64,000 nt of DNA from Natrinema sp. CBA1119 (GTDB lineage: Archaea; Halobacteriota; Halobacteria; Halobacteriales; Natrialbaceae). The notes under the pieces were generated by a model. It worked only from the letters and a program-made list of their open reading frames with translations. It ran no database searches and was not told the DNA's origin. The stretch is from the NCBI RefSeq assembly GCF_002572525.1, contig NZ_PDBS01000001.1, positions 3,038,001-3,102,000 of the forward strand, written 5' to 3'. Shown here one piece after another: positions 27,132 to 35,572 of the stretch. Numbering within the stretch: the stretch's first letter is position 1; every line of letters starts with the position of its first letter. A program made the translations under genes and the position numbers.

Positions 27132-28082
27132 TCAGTTCGAAGCGCCCGATGCGGCGGCTTCGGGGGAGGTTGGAACGCCATCCGGGATGACTGCCTCGGG
27201 ATCGGTACCGACGCCGTCGCCCAGTTGGACGCTCGAACCTGCTTCTTCGGAGATGCCGGCACCCTCGTCGTAGTCGGAGTTCGTCACGGAGACCTGGGTA
27301 GGGCTTCCGTTCGCACCGGCGACGATGGCGGAGTTCTGGCCGTTCATCTCGATCTGGCAGTTGTCGACCTCGATCGTCCCGGGGGCCCACGCCCAGATTC
27401 CGCGGCCGACGTAGCCCTCGCTGGCGTCGACGGAGACGCTGGAATTGGTCACCTTGCTGCCTTCGGTGGCCAGTCGGAAGTGCGAGACATAGCAGTTCGC
27501 GGCGAAACTGCTGTCGATGTGGATCGTACCGCCGCCCTTGTTGCCGGGTGCGGAGGCGTAGATTGCGTTGTCCGCGAAGTTCTGGATGTTGACGTTTTTG
27601 AAGTCGATGTGACCGGAGTGGTCGGGAGCGACCCAGAAAGCGGTCTGGCCGTGCCCGTTCGGGTTACCGTTACCCGTACTCGAGCCGTCGCCGAGGTAGA
27701 CGTTTTCGACGGTACAGGTCCCGCCGGCGGTGTCGGAGATACCGAAGGTGGCGGAGCCGGTGCCGGAGGTATTCTTGCCCTTGAATCCGATATTTCGGAT
27801 CGTCCAGTCGCTGCTGTGGGCCGTGACGATGATGTCCTGTCCGGTCGTCATGTCGATGAGTTTGTTCTCCCAGGTCTCACCGGAGCCGATGGTAATCGTC
27901 TGTCCCTCGGCTTCGATGACCTCGTAGTCGTCCTGGGCCGAGGCTGCACCGGCACCGCCGAGTGCGGTCGCCGCGGTCGCCACCGCGGCGAACGAGCGAA
28001 CGTAGTTACGGCGGGTTAATCCGGAATTTCGGCCTGTCGTCGGAGCGGATTCCGTTTCGGACGTACGGGGATTCTGCGCCAT
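27132..28082 (-). CDS. Tat-exported beta-helix protein without C-terminal repeats (paralog 3 of 3)
   Basis: This 316 aa protein has a twin-arginine signal (LTRRNYVRSFAAVATAATALG) and a beta-helix part closely matching the paralogs (DYEVIEAEGQTITIGSGETWENKLIDM, WTIRNIGFKGKN, CTVENVYLGDGS). It ends at DGVPTSPEAAASGASN, exactly where the linker to the repeats begins in paralog 2. It is therefore either the ancestral short form or one that lost the repeats cleanly. I chose ATG 28082 over the ATG at 28100 because the shared promoter box lies 26 nt upstream of it. Confidence 0.8.
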   Translation of the reverse strand: MAQNPRTSETESAPTTGRNSGLTRRNYVRSFAAVATAATALGGAGAASAQDDYEVIEAEGQTITIGSGETWENKLIDMTTGQDIIVTAHSSDWTIRNIGFKGKNTSGTGSATFGISDTAGGTCTVENVYLGDGSSTGNGNPNGHGQTAFWVAPDHSGHIDFKNVNIQNFADNAIYASAPGNKGGGTIHIDSSFAANCYVSHFRLATEGSKVTNSSVSVDASEGYVGRGIWAWAPGTIEVDNCQIEMNGQNSAIVAGANGSPTQVSVTNSDYDEGAGISEEAGSSVQLGDGVGTDPEAVIPDGVPTSPEAAASGASN

Positions 28083-28108
28083 ACATTTTCGTAACACCAT
28101 CTTACGCC

Positions 28109-28121
28109 CATAAACTTTTCC
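28109..28121 (-). promoter_or_regulatory. shared TATA-like box of the beta-helix genes (paralog 3)
   Basis: GGAAAAGTTTATG on the minus strand, 26 nt before the ATG at 28082, matching the position of the same box before the other two paralogs. Confidence 0.65.
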
Positions 28122-28373
28122 TTGTTACTATGGCTTAAATTTACAGACATAGTTACTAACTTTGCAGAAACTGGCACAATCTATGCATCTTCGTTCTCGA
28201 ATATACGAATGATCACGCGGTGTAACGACGGCGTGCAATCACGTATTTTCTCGAGAAACGAGGGAATTCCTCGGAGTGTGGGGTTCTCCGAGCTGAATTC
28301 GACGAGTTGCTTCCCGCATCGTTTTTCCGGTGGTGACGCTGTTTCGTTCGGACAGGAATCCGTTTCCTCGGTC

Positions 28374-28388
28374 GTAATACCCTATTAC
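28374..28388. promoter_or_regulatory. perfect palindrome GTAATA-CCC-TATTAC, candidate operator
   Basis: A 6-3-6 perfect palindrome, 292 bp upstream of the paralog 3 start. Its half sites are identical to those of 26723-26737, with a different spacer. Confidence 0.5.
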
Positions 28389-28735
28389 CGGCCGGAACGC
28401 CGACTGACGTCACCGTCGCCCGTCAGTCACTCCGTCAGCACGATTGACGAACAGCGTCGAACCACCGCGGTCGCCAGTGAGGTGCCGATACCGGACTCGG
28501 TACGACCCGTCCCGAGTGTGCGTCCAGGCGCCGCCCAACGCACGCATATCATCATCCATATCTCGAGCCGGACGACCCGACGACCGAGTTGGACACCCCC
28601 TCCGGAGGGGCCGTGATCGACCGCGACAGTGCGAGAGCGACGATTCGATACCGAGCACGAGAGGCGACTTCATCGCTCGACGTACCGGTTCGCTCTCTCC
28701 GAAGAAACGCAGTCGCGCTGGGCGATGAGGGGCCC

Positions 28736-30526
28736 CTACGGTGCGCTATCGATCGCGTACATCTCGAAGTCGTCGTTCGAAATGACCTTGTTCGCACCCG
28801 GCTCGGTGTCGAGTGCCTCGAGGGCCCTCCTGTCGTAGTTGAGTTCACGGTAGACGTCGAGTTCCCGCGACTCGTCCCAGTCGGTGACGACGAAGTAGTA
28901 CTCGTCGGTGGGATAAGCCCCGCTGTAGTTCCCCTCCGAAAACACGGTGGCGTTGACGGAGCCGGTCGCGGCCGACGCGCCGCTGATCGTGTCGCCGCCG
29001 GAAACCCCGTTGATGCCGTGGTCGTATCGATAGGGGTCGTATCCCATCCCCGCGTAGGGGACGTCCTCGGCCCCGTGATCGAACCCGTCCTCGTAACCGC
29101 TCATCATTTCGCCGGTCACATGCTGGCCCGGGTTGTAGATCAGCGGCGACGTGAACACCGTCATGAGCCCGAGGACGAGACACGCCCCGAGTACCAACGC
29201 CGTGACTGCATTCGCGCCCGGTCTCGTGATCACGCTCGAGAGGCCGCCCACGAGCCCTGCGAGGGCGATGCCGGCCAGGATCGTCAGGAGCACATATATG
29301 AACCCCATCTGCCGGAACGCCATCGTGGGCGTCCCGAGGAAGTAGACGAGAAACATCGCGGAGAGCGGGAACAGCGCGAACGCGAAGTAGTTGACGAGGG
29401 ATTTGGTCTCCCCGTCCAGGCTCGTCCGGCCGAGCCAGACGACCAGGATGAAACAGCCGACGACGAGGCCGATGATCGCCGCGTCGAGGAACATCTTCAC
29501 GAACAACTCGGTGAGGCTGCCACCGATCTCGGTCAACGACGTCCCCCGCTGGTCGACTTCGGTGCCGCCGCCGATATCCTGTGCGAGCAACCCGGTGACG
29601 AGGCCGCCGACGGCCTGCCTGAACCGCTCGTTGCCGAGCGCCCAGAGCCCGAAGAGGGCCCCGAGGGAGAGCGTGTGAACGTAGGTCGTCGGATGCTCGA
29701 GCATCGGGTGGTCGTCGTAGCGCCGGCGGGCGAGATACTGGACGCCGCTGATCGCGCCAATGAGAACGACGACATTGAACATCTGCTGGGGATGCACCAA
29801 CAAGAGCGCAAGGCCGGTGAGAAAGATGAGGACACTGAACGGCGACACGTCGAGCGGGAGTCGCTCGAGCGTCGAGCGCCGGTGGAGGTAGGCGACGATC
29901 GCGAAGAGCACGGGCGGAACGAGGAACAGCGCGTTCGAGTTGGTGTGAACGCCCATGTGCGTCGCGATGTTGTTGATCGGCAGCACCATCCAGGAGACGA
30001 TCGCGGCGAGGCCAACCGCCAGCCCGTCGCCGGTCATATCGCGGACGACGAGCGGGACGAAGATGACGAAGGGGACGAAGAGGACGACCATCCCGATCAG
30101 GAGCCCCCGTTCGATCGAGGCACCGCCGGCGAAGTGCAGGACCGTCGCGATAGCGTGGAGTCCCGGATAGAAGAGTTCGTGCGGCGCGGTTCCGCCGGTG
30201 ACGATGTCGCGCGTCCACCCGAGGTGCGTGAGTGCGTCGCCCATTCCGGCGAACCGATAGTTCCTGAGTATCGGGAGGCTCACGATGGCCGTGACCGTCA
30301 GTCCCCCGAGACCGATTCCGAGTCCCTGCTGACGGCCGCGACAGGACAGGGTCACCCCCACCGCGACCGCGAGCGCGAGTGCGAACCCGATCCAGGAGAC
30401 CGTCGGAGCGCCCGCGTAGACCGACGGCTCGTAGGCGGTCGCGGGGTTCGCCCTCGCCACGAGGATCCCCATCGCAACCGCAAGAAAGCCGATTGCGACC
30501 GTCACGTTGAGCGTCGATCGTCTCAT
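28736..30526 (-). CDS. polytopic membrane protein, GT-C glycosyltransferase-like
   Basis: This 596 aa protein has about twelve hydrophobic segments and a soluble C-terminal part of roughly 130 residues (from GQHVTGEMMSGYEDGF to the end). The first external loop contains FAGMGDALTHLGWTRDIVTGG, with an acidic Gly-Asp motif as in GT-C transferases. The third region has FYPGLHAIATVLHF. This suggests a lipid-linked-sugar transferase, or an oligosaccharide-handling protein such as those with ArnT/PMT-like topology. The family is not certain. The start is fixed by an in-frame stop immediately upstream. An ATAACAAA box lies 71 nt upstream. Confidence 0.7.
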   Translation of the reverse strand: MRRSTLNVTVAIGFLAVAMGILVARANPATAYEPSVYAGAPTVSWIGFALALAVAVGVTLSCRGRQQGLGIGLGGLTVTAIVSLPILRNYRFAGMGDALTHLGWTRDIVTGGTAPHELFYPGLHAIATVLHFAGGASIERGLLIGMVVLFVPFVIFVPLVVRDMTGDGLAVGLAAIVSWMVLPINNIATHMGVHTNSNALFLVPPVLFAIVAYLHRRSTLERLPLDVSPFSVLIFLTGLALLLVHPQQMFNVVVLIGAISGVQYLARRRYDDHPMLEHPTTYVHTLSLGALFGLWALGNERFRQAVGGLVTGLLAQDIGGGTEVDQRGTSLTEIGGSLTELFVKMFLDAAIIGLVVGCFILVVWLGRTSLDGETKSLVNYFAFALFPLSAMFLVYFLGTPTMAFRQMGFIYVLLTILAGIALAGLVGGLSSVITRPGANAVTALVLGACLVLGLMTVFTSPLIYNPGQHVTGEMMSGYEDGFDHGAEDVPYAGMGYDPYRYDHGINGVSGGDTISGASAATGSVNATVFSEGNYSGAYPTDEYYFVVTDWDESRELDVYRELNYDRRALEALDTEPGANKVISNDDFEMYAIDSAP

Positions 30527-30597
30527 GCCCTCTCACCGAGTTCGGCCGGCCCAGTCTCGATACGCATGTGTTGGGCCAGTGGTCGGCACTGTCGGGG

Positions 30598-30605
30598 TTT
30601 GTTAT
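30598..30605 (-). promoter_or_regulatory. ATAACAAA box upstream of the polytopic membrane gene
   Basis: ATAACAAA on the minus strand, 71 nt before the ATG at 30526. If it acts as a TATA element, the transcript would have a leader of about 45 nt. Confidence 0.5.
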
Positions 30606-30781
30606 AGGCTTCCTACCCTCGAAAACAGCCGTTGTGAGCCCTCCATCCAAAGTATGCTATCCCTATCGAATCCGAACGGTCAGCTACGGATTGGTTTCTC
30701 GCGTCGGAATCGATCAACGATTATGCCGGTTTTTGTAGGCGGTCGTGATCGGTCGAGACGACACCCGAACTCGCCCTCACT

Positions 30782-32089
30782 ATGTCATCCATCATCATCG
30801 ACGAGATCTCAACTCACGAGGCGACTCTCGAGTGTTCGGTCCGCAGCGCTGCCGACCTCGAGCGATTCTTCACCGACGAATCGTTTCGGACCAGCTACGA
30901 CGTTCCGATCGGGGACGTTCCCGAGGGCGTGCTCGCGATCCCCGTCCTCGCGCAGGTCTGTCCGGTCGCGTGGGCCAACGGAGCCGACGTCTACGTCGAC
31001 GAGGTCGACGCGACGTTCGCCCGCGCGCTCGAGAACGTAAAAGAGTCGCTGTGTGACATGCACGACTTCCTCGAGGGCGGGACGCTCTACGCGCGCCGAA
31101 CTATCGAACCGGAACCGGACGCGACCGCCGAGAGCGGCCTGCTGTTCACCGGCGGCGTCGACTCGACGTGCTCGTACGTCCGCCACCGCGAGGAGTCGCC
31201 GACGCTGATCAGCGTTCGCGGCTGGACGATCACCCCGGACGCCGCCGACGACGGGAAGTGGAACGCCCTCCGCGAGCGCGTCTCGGGCTTCGCCGCTGAC
31301 CACGACTGCGAGACGGCGTTCGTCGAGTCGAACATGCTCTCTTTCCTCGATCATCCCATGCTGTTGGCCCACTACAAGCGCTACGTCGACGGCGGCTGGT
31401 ACAGCTCCGTGGGTCACGGGCTGGGACTGCTCGGGCTCTGCGCACCGATGGCCTACGCGCGCGGAATGGAAGACCTCTACGTCGCCGCGACTCACTGGGA
31501 CGGGATCGACCTCGAGTGGGGTTCTCGCCCCGACATCGACGAGCACGTCCGATGGGCCGGGACGCGGTGTCACCACGACGCCTACGAACTCACCCGGCAG
31601 GAACGCCTCGACGTCATCGCCGACTACGTCCGCGATGAGGATCCCGAACTGCAACTCCAGACCTGTAACGACCGCATGGACGGTAACTGCGGCGAGTGCG
31701 AGAAGTGTTATCGAACGGCGGTCGGCCTTCGCCTGTCAGGCCTCGAGCCGTCGAACCACGGCTATCCGTTCTCGGACGCGGACTACCGCGACCTCCGTCG
31801 CTCCCTCGAGCGCGGCGAGTGGGTGCTCGGGCAGGACGAGCGCCACATGTGGGCCGACATCCGCGAGCGCGCGAGCGAGACCGAACCCGCGACGCCGGCC
31901 GAGCGAACCTTCTTCGAGTGGCTCGAAACCGCGGACCTGGCCGATCTGATATCGTCGTCCGGCTCGCCGCTGGTCCACCGACTCCTCTGGGCCGGCGCGC
32001 GAAACGCGCCGAACAGCGTCTACAACACCGTGTACCCGGCCTGGACGACGGCGAAAGCCGGCCTTCGACTCGTCCGATCCGGTCGATAG
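30782..32089 (+). CDS. PP-loop ATPase family protein (QueC-like) with a cysteine cluster
   Basis: This 435 aa protein has an N-HUP/PP-loop signature LLFTGGVDSTCSY (Gly124 to Ser128), which binds ATP to adenylate a carboxylate or similar group. Near the end of the core are Cys295 and C-GEC-EKC (Cys303, Cys306, Cys309), which look like a zinc site, as in 7-cyano-7-deazaguanine synthase. The N-terminal 110 residues and the C-terminal extension are not those of QueC, and no preQ0 genes are nearby. With the asparagine-synthase-like gene 10 kb upstream, it is one of two adenylating enzymes in the glycan region. A role in modifying a surface sugar is inferred. Confidence 0.72.
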   Translation: MSSIIIDEISTHEATLECSVRSAADLERFFTDESFRTSYDVPIGDVPEGVLAIPVLAQVCPVAWANGADVYVDEVDATFARALENVKESLCDMHDFLEGGTLYARRTIEPEPDATAESGLLFTGGVDSTCSYVRHREESPTLISVRGWTITPDAADDGKWNALRERVSGFAADHDCETAFVESNMLSFLDHPMLLAHYKRYVDGGWYSSVGHGLGLLGLCAPMAYARGMEDLYVAATHWDGIDLEWGSRPDIDEHVRWAGTRCHHDAYELTRQERLDVIADYVRDEDPELQLQTCNDRMDGNCGECEKCYRTAVGLRLSGLEPSNHGYPFSDADYRDLRRSLERGEWVLGQDERHMWADIRERASETEPATPAERTFFEWLETADLADLISSSGSPLVHRLLWAGARNAPNSVYNTVYPAWTTAKAGLRLVRSGR

Positions 32090-32163
32090 AGCGAGGCGTT
32101 CGGTCGGTGACGCGCCCACCACGCTTTTCATCATCCTACGTGAACAATTGCCACAATAGTGAG

Positions 32164-33561
32164 ATGACCGTCGAAATCGGCGATCTGGCCTCGGTTTTGC
32201 TCGAGAACGCCCAGGACAAACTCGCCGTCGTCGACGAGGCGGGGACGTACCTCTACGTCAACGATGCGAGTCGCTCTATCCTCGGGTACGAGCCGGACCA
32301 GCTCGTCGGCGAGGACTCCCAGGAGTACATCCATCCGGACGATCGGCAAACCGTCGCGGACCAGTTCCAGCAGATCAGTTCGACGGGGGAGTCGTCCGCG
32401 TCGGTCCAATATCGTCACGCGACCCGAAGCGACGAGTGGGTGTGGCTCGAGAGCCGCTTTACGGATCTGCCCGACGACACGCTCGAGGGGTACGTTGTCA
32501 GCTCGCGGGATATCTCCCAACAGGTCGCTGCGGAACGCGATCGCCGCACCGCCGAGAGTCGACTGCAGACGATCGCCGGGACGGTCGGGGACGTTCTCTG
32601 GATGTTCAACAGTGACTGGACCGAGCTCCTGTTCGTCAACCCGGTCTACGAAGACGTCTTCGGCCAACCGGTCGAGGATCTCGAGGCGAACCCGCATGAG
32701 TTTCTCGATGTCGTCCACCCTGACGACGTTTCCCGCGTCACGGCAGCGATGGCCCGCACCTCGGACGGCGAATCGGTCGACATCGAGTATCGCGTCAATC
32801 CGGACACAGACTACAGCCGCTGGGTCTGGGTGCGTTCCGAACCGATCATCGAAGACGGTGAGGTCGACCGTATCGTCGGGTTCTCCCGGGATATCACCGA
32901 TCGTCGTCGCCGGGAACGCCAGCTCGTGATCATGGACAATCTCCTTCGACACAACCTGCGAAACGATCTGTCCGTGATGCTCGGCAACGCAGAGTGCATC
33001 GCGAGGGACGGCGACGAATCGTCCCGCGAACACGCGGCGACCATCCGCCGACAGGGGCAGGAACTCCTCGAGACCGCCGCCAAGCAGCGCGAGATCATCG
33101 AGTTGCTAACGGAGGGATCGGTGCCCGCCTCGATCGACCTCGTCCCAGTCGTAACCGAGGCAATCGAAACGATACGCGACCAGTATCCGAACGCGACGAT
33201 CGAGACGACGTCTCCGGACACCGCGACCGCCCGCGCAGTAACTGAAATCGAGTTGGCCGTGGCGGAACTCCTCGAGAACGCGGTTCGACACGAACCGCAC
33301 GGTAAGCCGGAACTGTCGGTAACCGTCCGCTCGCATCCGGAAACGATCTCCGTCTCGATTCGAGATAACTGTCCGCCGATCCCGGAAGTCGAGTTTCGCA
33401 TTCTCACCGGTGACTGGAAGATGGACGACGTCTATCACACGTCCGGGTTGGGGTTGTGGCTCGTCTACTGGGTCGCCGACCTCTCGGACGGCAATATCGC
33501 GTTCGATCGATCCGAGACGGGAAACACTATCACGCTGACGCTACCGCGCGATCGGACGTGA
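32164..33561 (+). CDS. PAS-domain sensor histidine kinase
   Basis: This 465 aa soluble kinase has two PAS domains (about 10-120 and 130-250, the second ending IVGFSRDITDRRRRERQL). The H-box LLRHNLRND has the phosphorylated His263. The HATPase domain shows AVAELLENAVRH (N box) and HTSGLGLWLVYWVAD (G box). There is no membrane segment, so the signal is probably internal. A 156-residue in-frame extension upstream overlaps the PP-loop gene and is non-coding, so I start at ATG 32164. No response regulator is adjacent, as is common in haloarchaea. Confidence 0.9.
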   Translation: MTVEIGDLASVLLENAQDKLAVVDEAGTYLYVNDASRSILGYEPDQLVGEDSQEYIHPDDRQTVADQFQQISSTGESSASVQYRHATRSDEWVWLESRFTDLPDDTLEGYVVSSRDISQQVAAERDRRTAESRLQTIAGTVGDVLWMFNSDWTELLFVNPVYEDVFGQPVEDLEANPHEFLDVVHPDDVSRVTAAMARTSDGESVDIEYRVNPDTDYSRWVWVRSEPIIEDGEVDRIVGFSRDITDRRRRERQLVIMDNLLRHNLRNDLSVMLGNAECIARDGDESSREHAATIRRQGQELLETAAKQREIIELLTEGSVPASIDLVPVVTEAIETIRDQYPNATIETTSPDTATARAVTEIELAVAELLENAVRHEPHGKPELSVTVRSHPETISVSIRDNCPPIPEVEFRILTGDWKMDDVYHTSGLGLWLVYWVADLSDGNIAFDRSETGNTITLTLPRDRT

Positions 33562-33725
33562 GAGGAGGGTGGCGGCCGTTCGGTATCCGTTCGAGCGGAC
33601 CGGAAGTATTCGGGATCGAAGAGCGCCGGAAAAGAGCCCTATCACGATGTATACGGCGGTAGTTACCCGCCCCTGCCGAGCCGATAGTCACTCGGAGAAC
33701 GGGTCGCGACGGACCGCGGGATCAC

Positions 33726-35318
33726 TCACTCCATGTAACCGAGCCCCTTCAGTCGGTCCTCGACGTCGTCGAAGTCCTCATCGACCGCATCGTCGGTGTC
33801 GGTCCGGCTGACCGTCGTGCGGTCGACCTTTCTCGAGGCCGGGCGCGCTTCCTCGGCGAACGCATCGAACAACACCCGTCCGTCGGCGTTTTCCGGGACC
33901 GGTTCGCCGATTCCGTGGAGCAGCGTCGGCGCGACGTCGACCACGCGCGCGCCCCGAAGCGTCGCTCCGGCGTCGATCGACGGCCCGCGACACAGGACGA
34001 TCCCCTCGCTGCGGTGGCTCGCGTCGTAAACCCCGGTATCGCCGATCACGTCGTCGGCGACCGTGCTTCGTGACTCGTAGGTTCCCCGACCGCTCACGAC
34101 GAGGTCCGGTGACTTCTCGTCCGTCGGGAACAGATCGTCCCCGTCGGACACCTCGAGCAGCGCCCCCCCGTCGGCGTCGGTCGCCGACTCCAGGGCGGCC
34201 CTGATATCGGCCTTGATCTCCGAGATCTCGCTGGGATCGACGACGCCGCTGTCGAAGCGCTCGGTGTCGTTGATGTACAGGTTGCCGGTGTCGTGGACGA
34301 ACGCGACCGTGCGGTCGAAGTCAACGTCGTAGAGGGCGTGATCGCCGGGAATCTGCTCGGCAACGGAGTCGACCAGCTGTCGGGGGAGCGACTGGACGAG
34401 CGCTTTTTCGGTGATCCCGACGCGATTGAGCGCACCGGTGATGGCGTCCCGGGAGATGCCGAGGCTCGCGAGCGCGCCGCGGGTCCCGTCGTCTTCGCGG
34501 CGGAACAGGTACCCCTCCCGCTCGAGGATGCGGTTGACGTAGACGAGGTCCTCGATCGGGCCGAAGCCGTGATCGGAGACGACGTAGAGGTCCGCGTCGT
34601 GGTCGTCCGTGTAGTCCATGACCTCGCCGAGCACGTCGTCGAGTTTCTTGTAGTGGGCGAGGAGCCGATCCATGTCCCAGATGAGGTGCTGGAATCGGTC
34701 GGGTGCGGTGTAGACGAAGAAAAACAGTTGCCAGTCGTCGCCGGCGCGGTCCATCTGAATCCGCATCAGTTCGCGGCGCTTTGCGAGCACGTCGTCGACG
34801 GCGACTTCGAAGTCGTCCAGTCGATCGGCGTACTCGGGGTAATCGAGGCTGATCTCGTAGTTCGGGATCCGGGATTCGATCTCGTCCCGGAGATCCGGTG
34901 GATGGGTGAACTCCCGGTCCGTCGAGGGCGTCATCATGCCCGTGACCATGGTGCCATCGATCTCGCTGACCGGATACGTCATCGGGACGTTCCCGACGTG
35001 GGCCGGCCCGAGTTGTTCCCAGAGGGCCGGCTGTTGGAGATCTCGACTCGTGTACATCTCGTGGCTGTATTCCGAAGAGAGGTTCTGAAAGCCGTATATT
35101 CCGTGTTTGTCCGGCCAGACACCCGTCGCGATCGACGGCCACGCGAGCGGCGTCGTCGGCGGACGGGTGCTCTCGAGCGTTCCGGACGCGCCCTCCTCGC
35201 GCATCCGGGCGAAGTTCGGGAGTTCGCCCTCCTCGCTCCACTGCTCGATGAGTCTCCACGGTACGCCGTCGAGTCCAAGCACGAACGCTCGCTCGGAGGG
35301 GGTTGTAGATCCGCTCAT
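33726..35318 (-). CDS. alkaline-phosphatase-superfamily phosphodiesterase, paralog
   Basis: This 530 aa protein is in the same family as 8609-10234. Metal and nucleophile motifs are VLGLDGVPWRL, RPPTTPLAWPSIATGVWPDKHGIYGF, then VVSDHGFGPIEDLVYVN. A late GVYDASHRSEGIVL carries another candidate metal His. The C-terminus is VEDRLKGLGYM. Relatives hydrolyse phosphodiesters or transfer phospho-groups. The pairing of two paralogs with glycan genes suggests transfer of a phospho-substituent to surface sugars, which is inference. It is divergent from the polysaccharide deacetylase gene, and both face an ATAACAAAG box. Confidence 0.85.
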   Translation of the reverse strand: MSGSTTPSERAFVLGLDGVPWRLIEQWSEEGELPNFARMREEGASGTLESTRPPTTPLAWPSIATGVWPDKHGIYGFQNLSSEYSHEMYTSRDLQQPALWEQLGPAHVGNVPMTYPVSEIDGTMVTGMMTPSTDREFTHPPDLRDEIESRIPNYEISLDYPEYADRLDDFEVAVDDVLAKRRELMRIQMDRAGDDWQLFFFVYTAPDRFQHLIWDMDRLLAHYKKLDDVLGEVMDYTDDHDADLYVVSDHGFGPIEDLVYVNRILEREGYLFRREDDGTRGALASLGISRDAITGALNRVGITEKALVQSLPRQLVDSVAEQIPGDHALYDVDFDRTVAFVHDTGNLYINDTERFDSGVVDPSEISEIKADIRAALESATDADGGALLEVSDGDDLFPTDEKSPDLVVSGRGTYESRSTVADDVIGDTGVYDASHRSEGIVLCRGPSIDAGATLRGARVVDVAPTLLHGIGEPVPENADGRVLFDAFAEEARPASRKVDRTTVSRTDTDDAVDEDFDDVEDRLKGLGYME

Positions 35319-35372
35319 GATTATGTAGGGAGACGTCGAAGACGCCTATGGACAGAAATTGCCCGACGAGCG

Positions 35373-35381
35373 CTTTGTTAT
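35373..35381 (-). promoter_or_regulatory. ATAACAAAG box upstream of the second phosphatase-superfamily gene
   Basis: Exact match on the minus strand, 54 nt before the ATG at 35318. It forms a back-to-back pair with the plus-strand box at 35523. Confidence 0.58.
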
Positions 35382-35522
35382 AGAGAGGTTTCACCCGGTA
35401 GCCGCCTCCATTCGATTCCGTTCGCTCCGATTAATTCTTCCGCCAGCATGTCCGCGTTCGGCGGCGTTCGAGCGGCGGCGGTAACCACGACGGTTCTCGG
35501 TCCCCGTCCCGACAAGAGATCC

Positions 35523-35531
35523 ATAACAAAG
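35523..35531 (+). promoter_or_regulatory. ATAACAAAG box upstream of the polysaccharide deacetylase
   Basis: Exact match on the plus strand, 41 nt before the GTG at 35573. The ATG at 35556 is out of frame and opens only a 14-codon frame. Confidence 0.58.
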
Positions 35532-35572
35532 TCATCCCGGGCGGACCGTCCCGATATGAAACGCGTTCAACA

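Larger units (their letters stand above)
28083..28735. promoter_or_regulatory. regulatory region of beta-helix paralog 3
   Basis: I recognise no gene. The box GGAAAAGTTTATG (28109-28121, minus strand) and CTTAAATTTACAGAC (28134-28148) lie close to the start of paralog 3. The palindrome GTAATA-CCC-TATTAC is at 28374-28388. The remaining bases to 28735 are the 3' flank of the polytopic membrane gene and show nothing else clear. Confidence 0.5.

Noticed and set aside
28589-30607. 672-codon plus-strand frame opposite the polytopic membrane gene
   Set aside because: Charged, low-complexity sequence (EEDDRRH-rich) created by the codon usage of the hydrophobic gene on the other strand.
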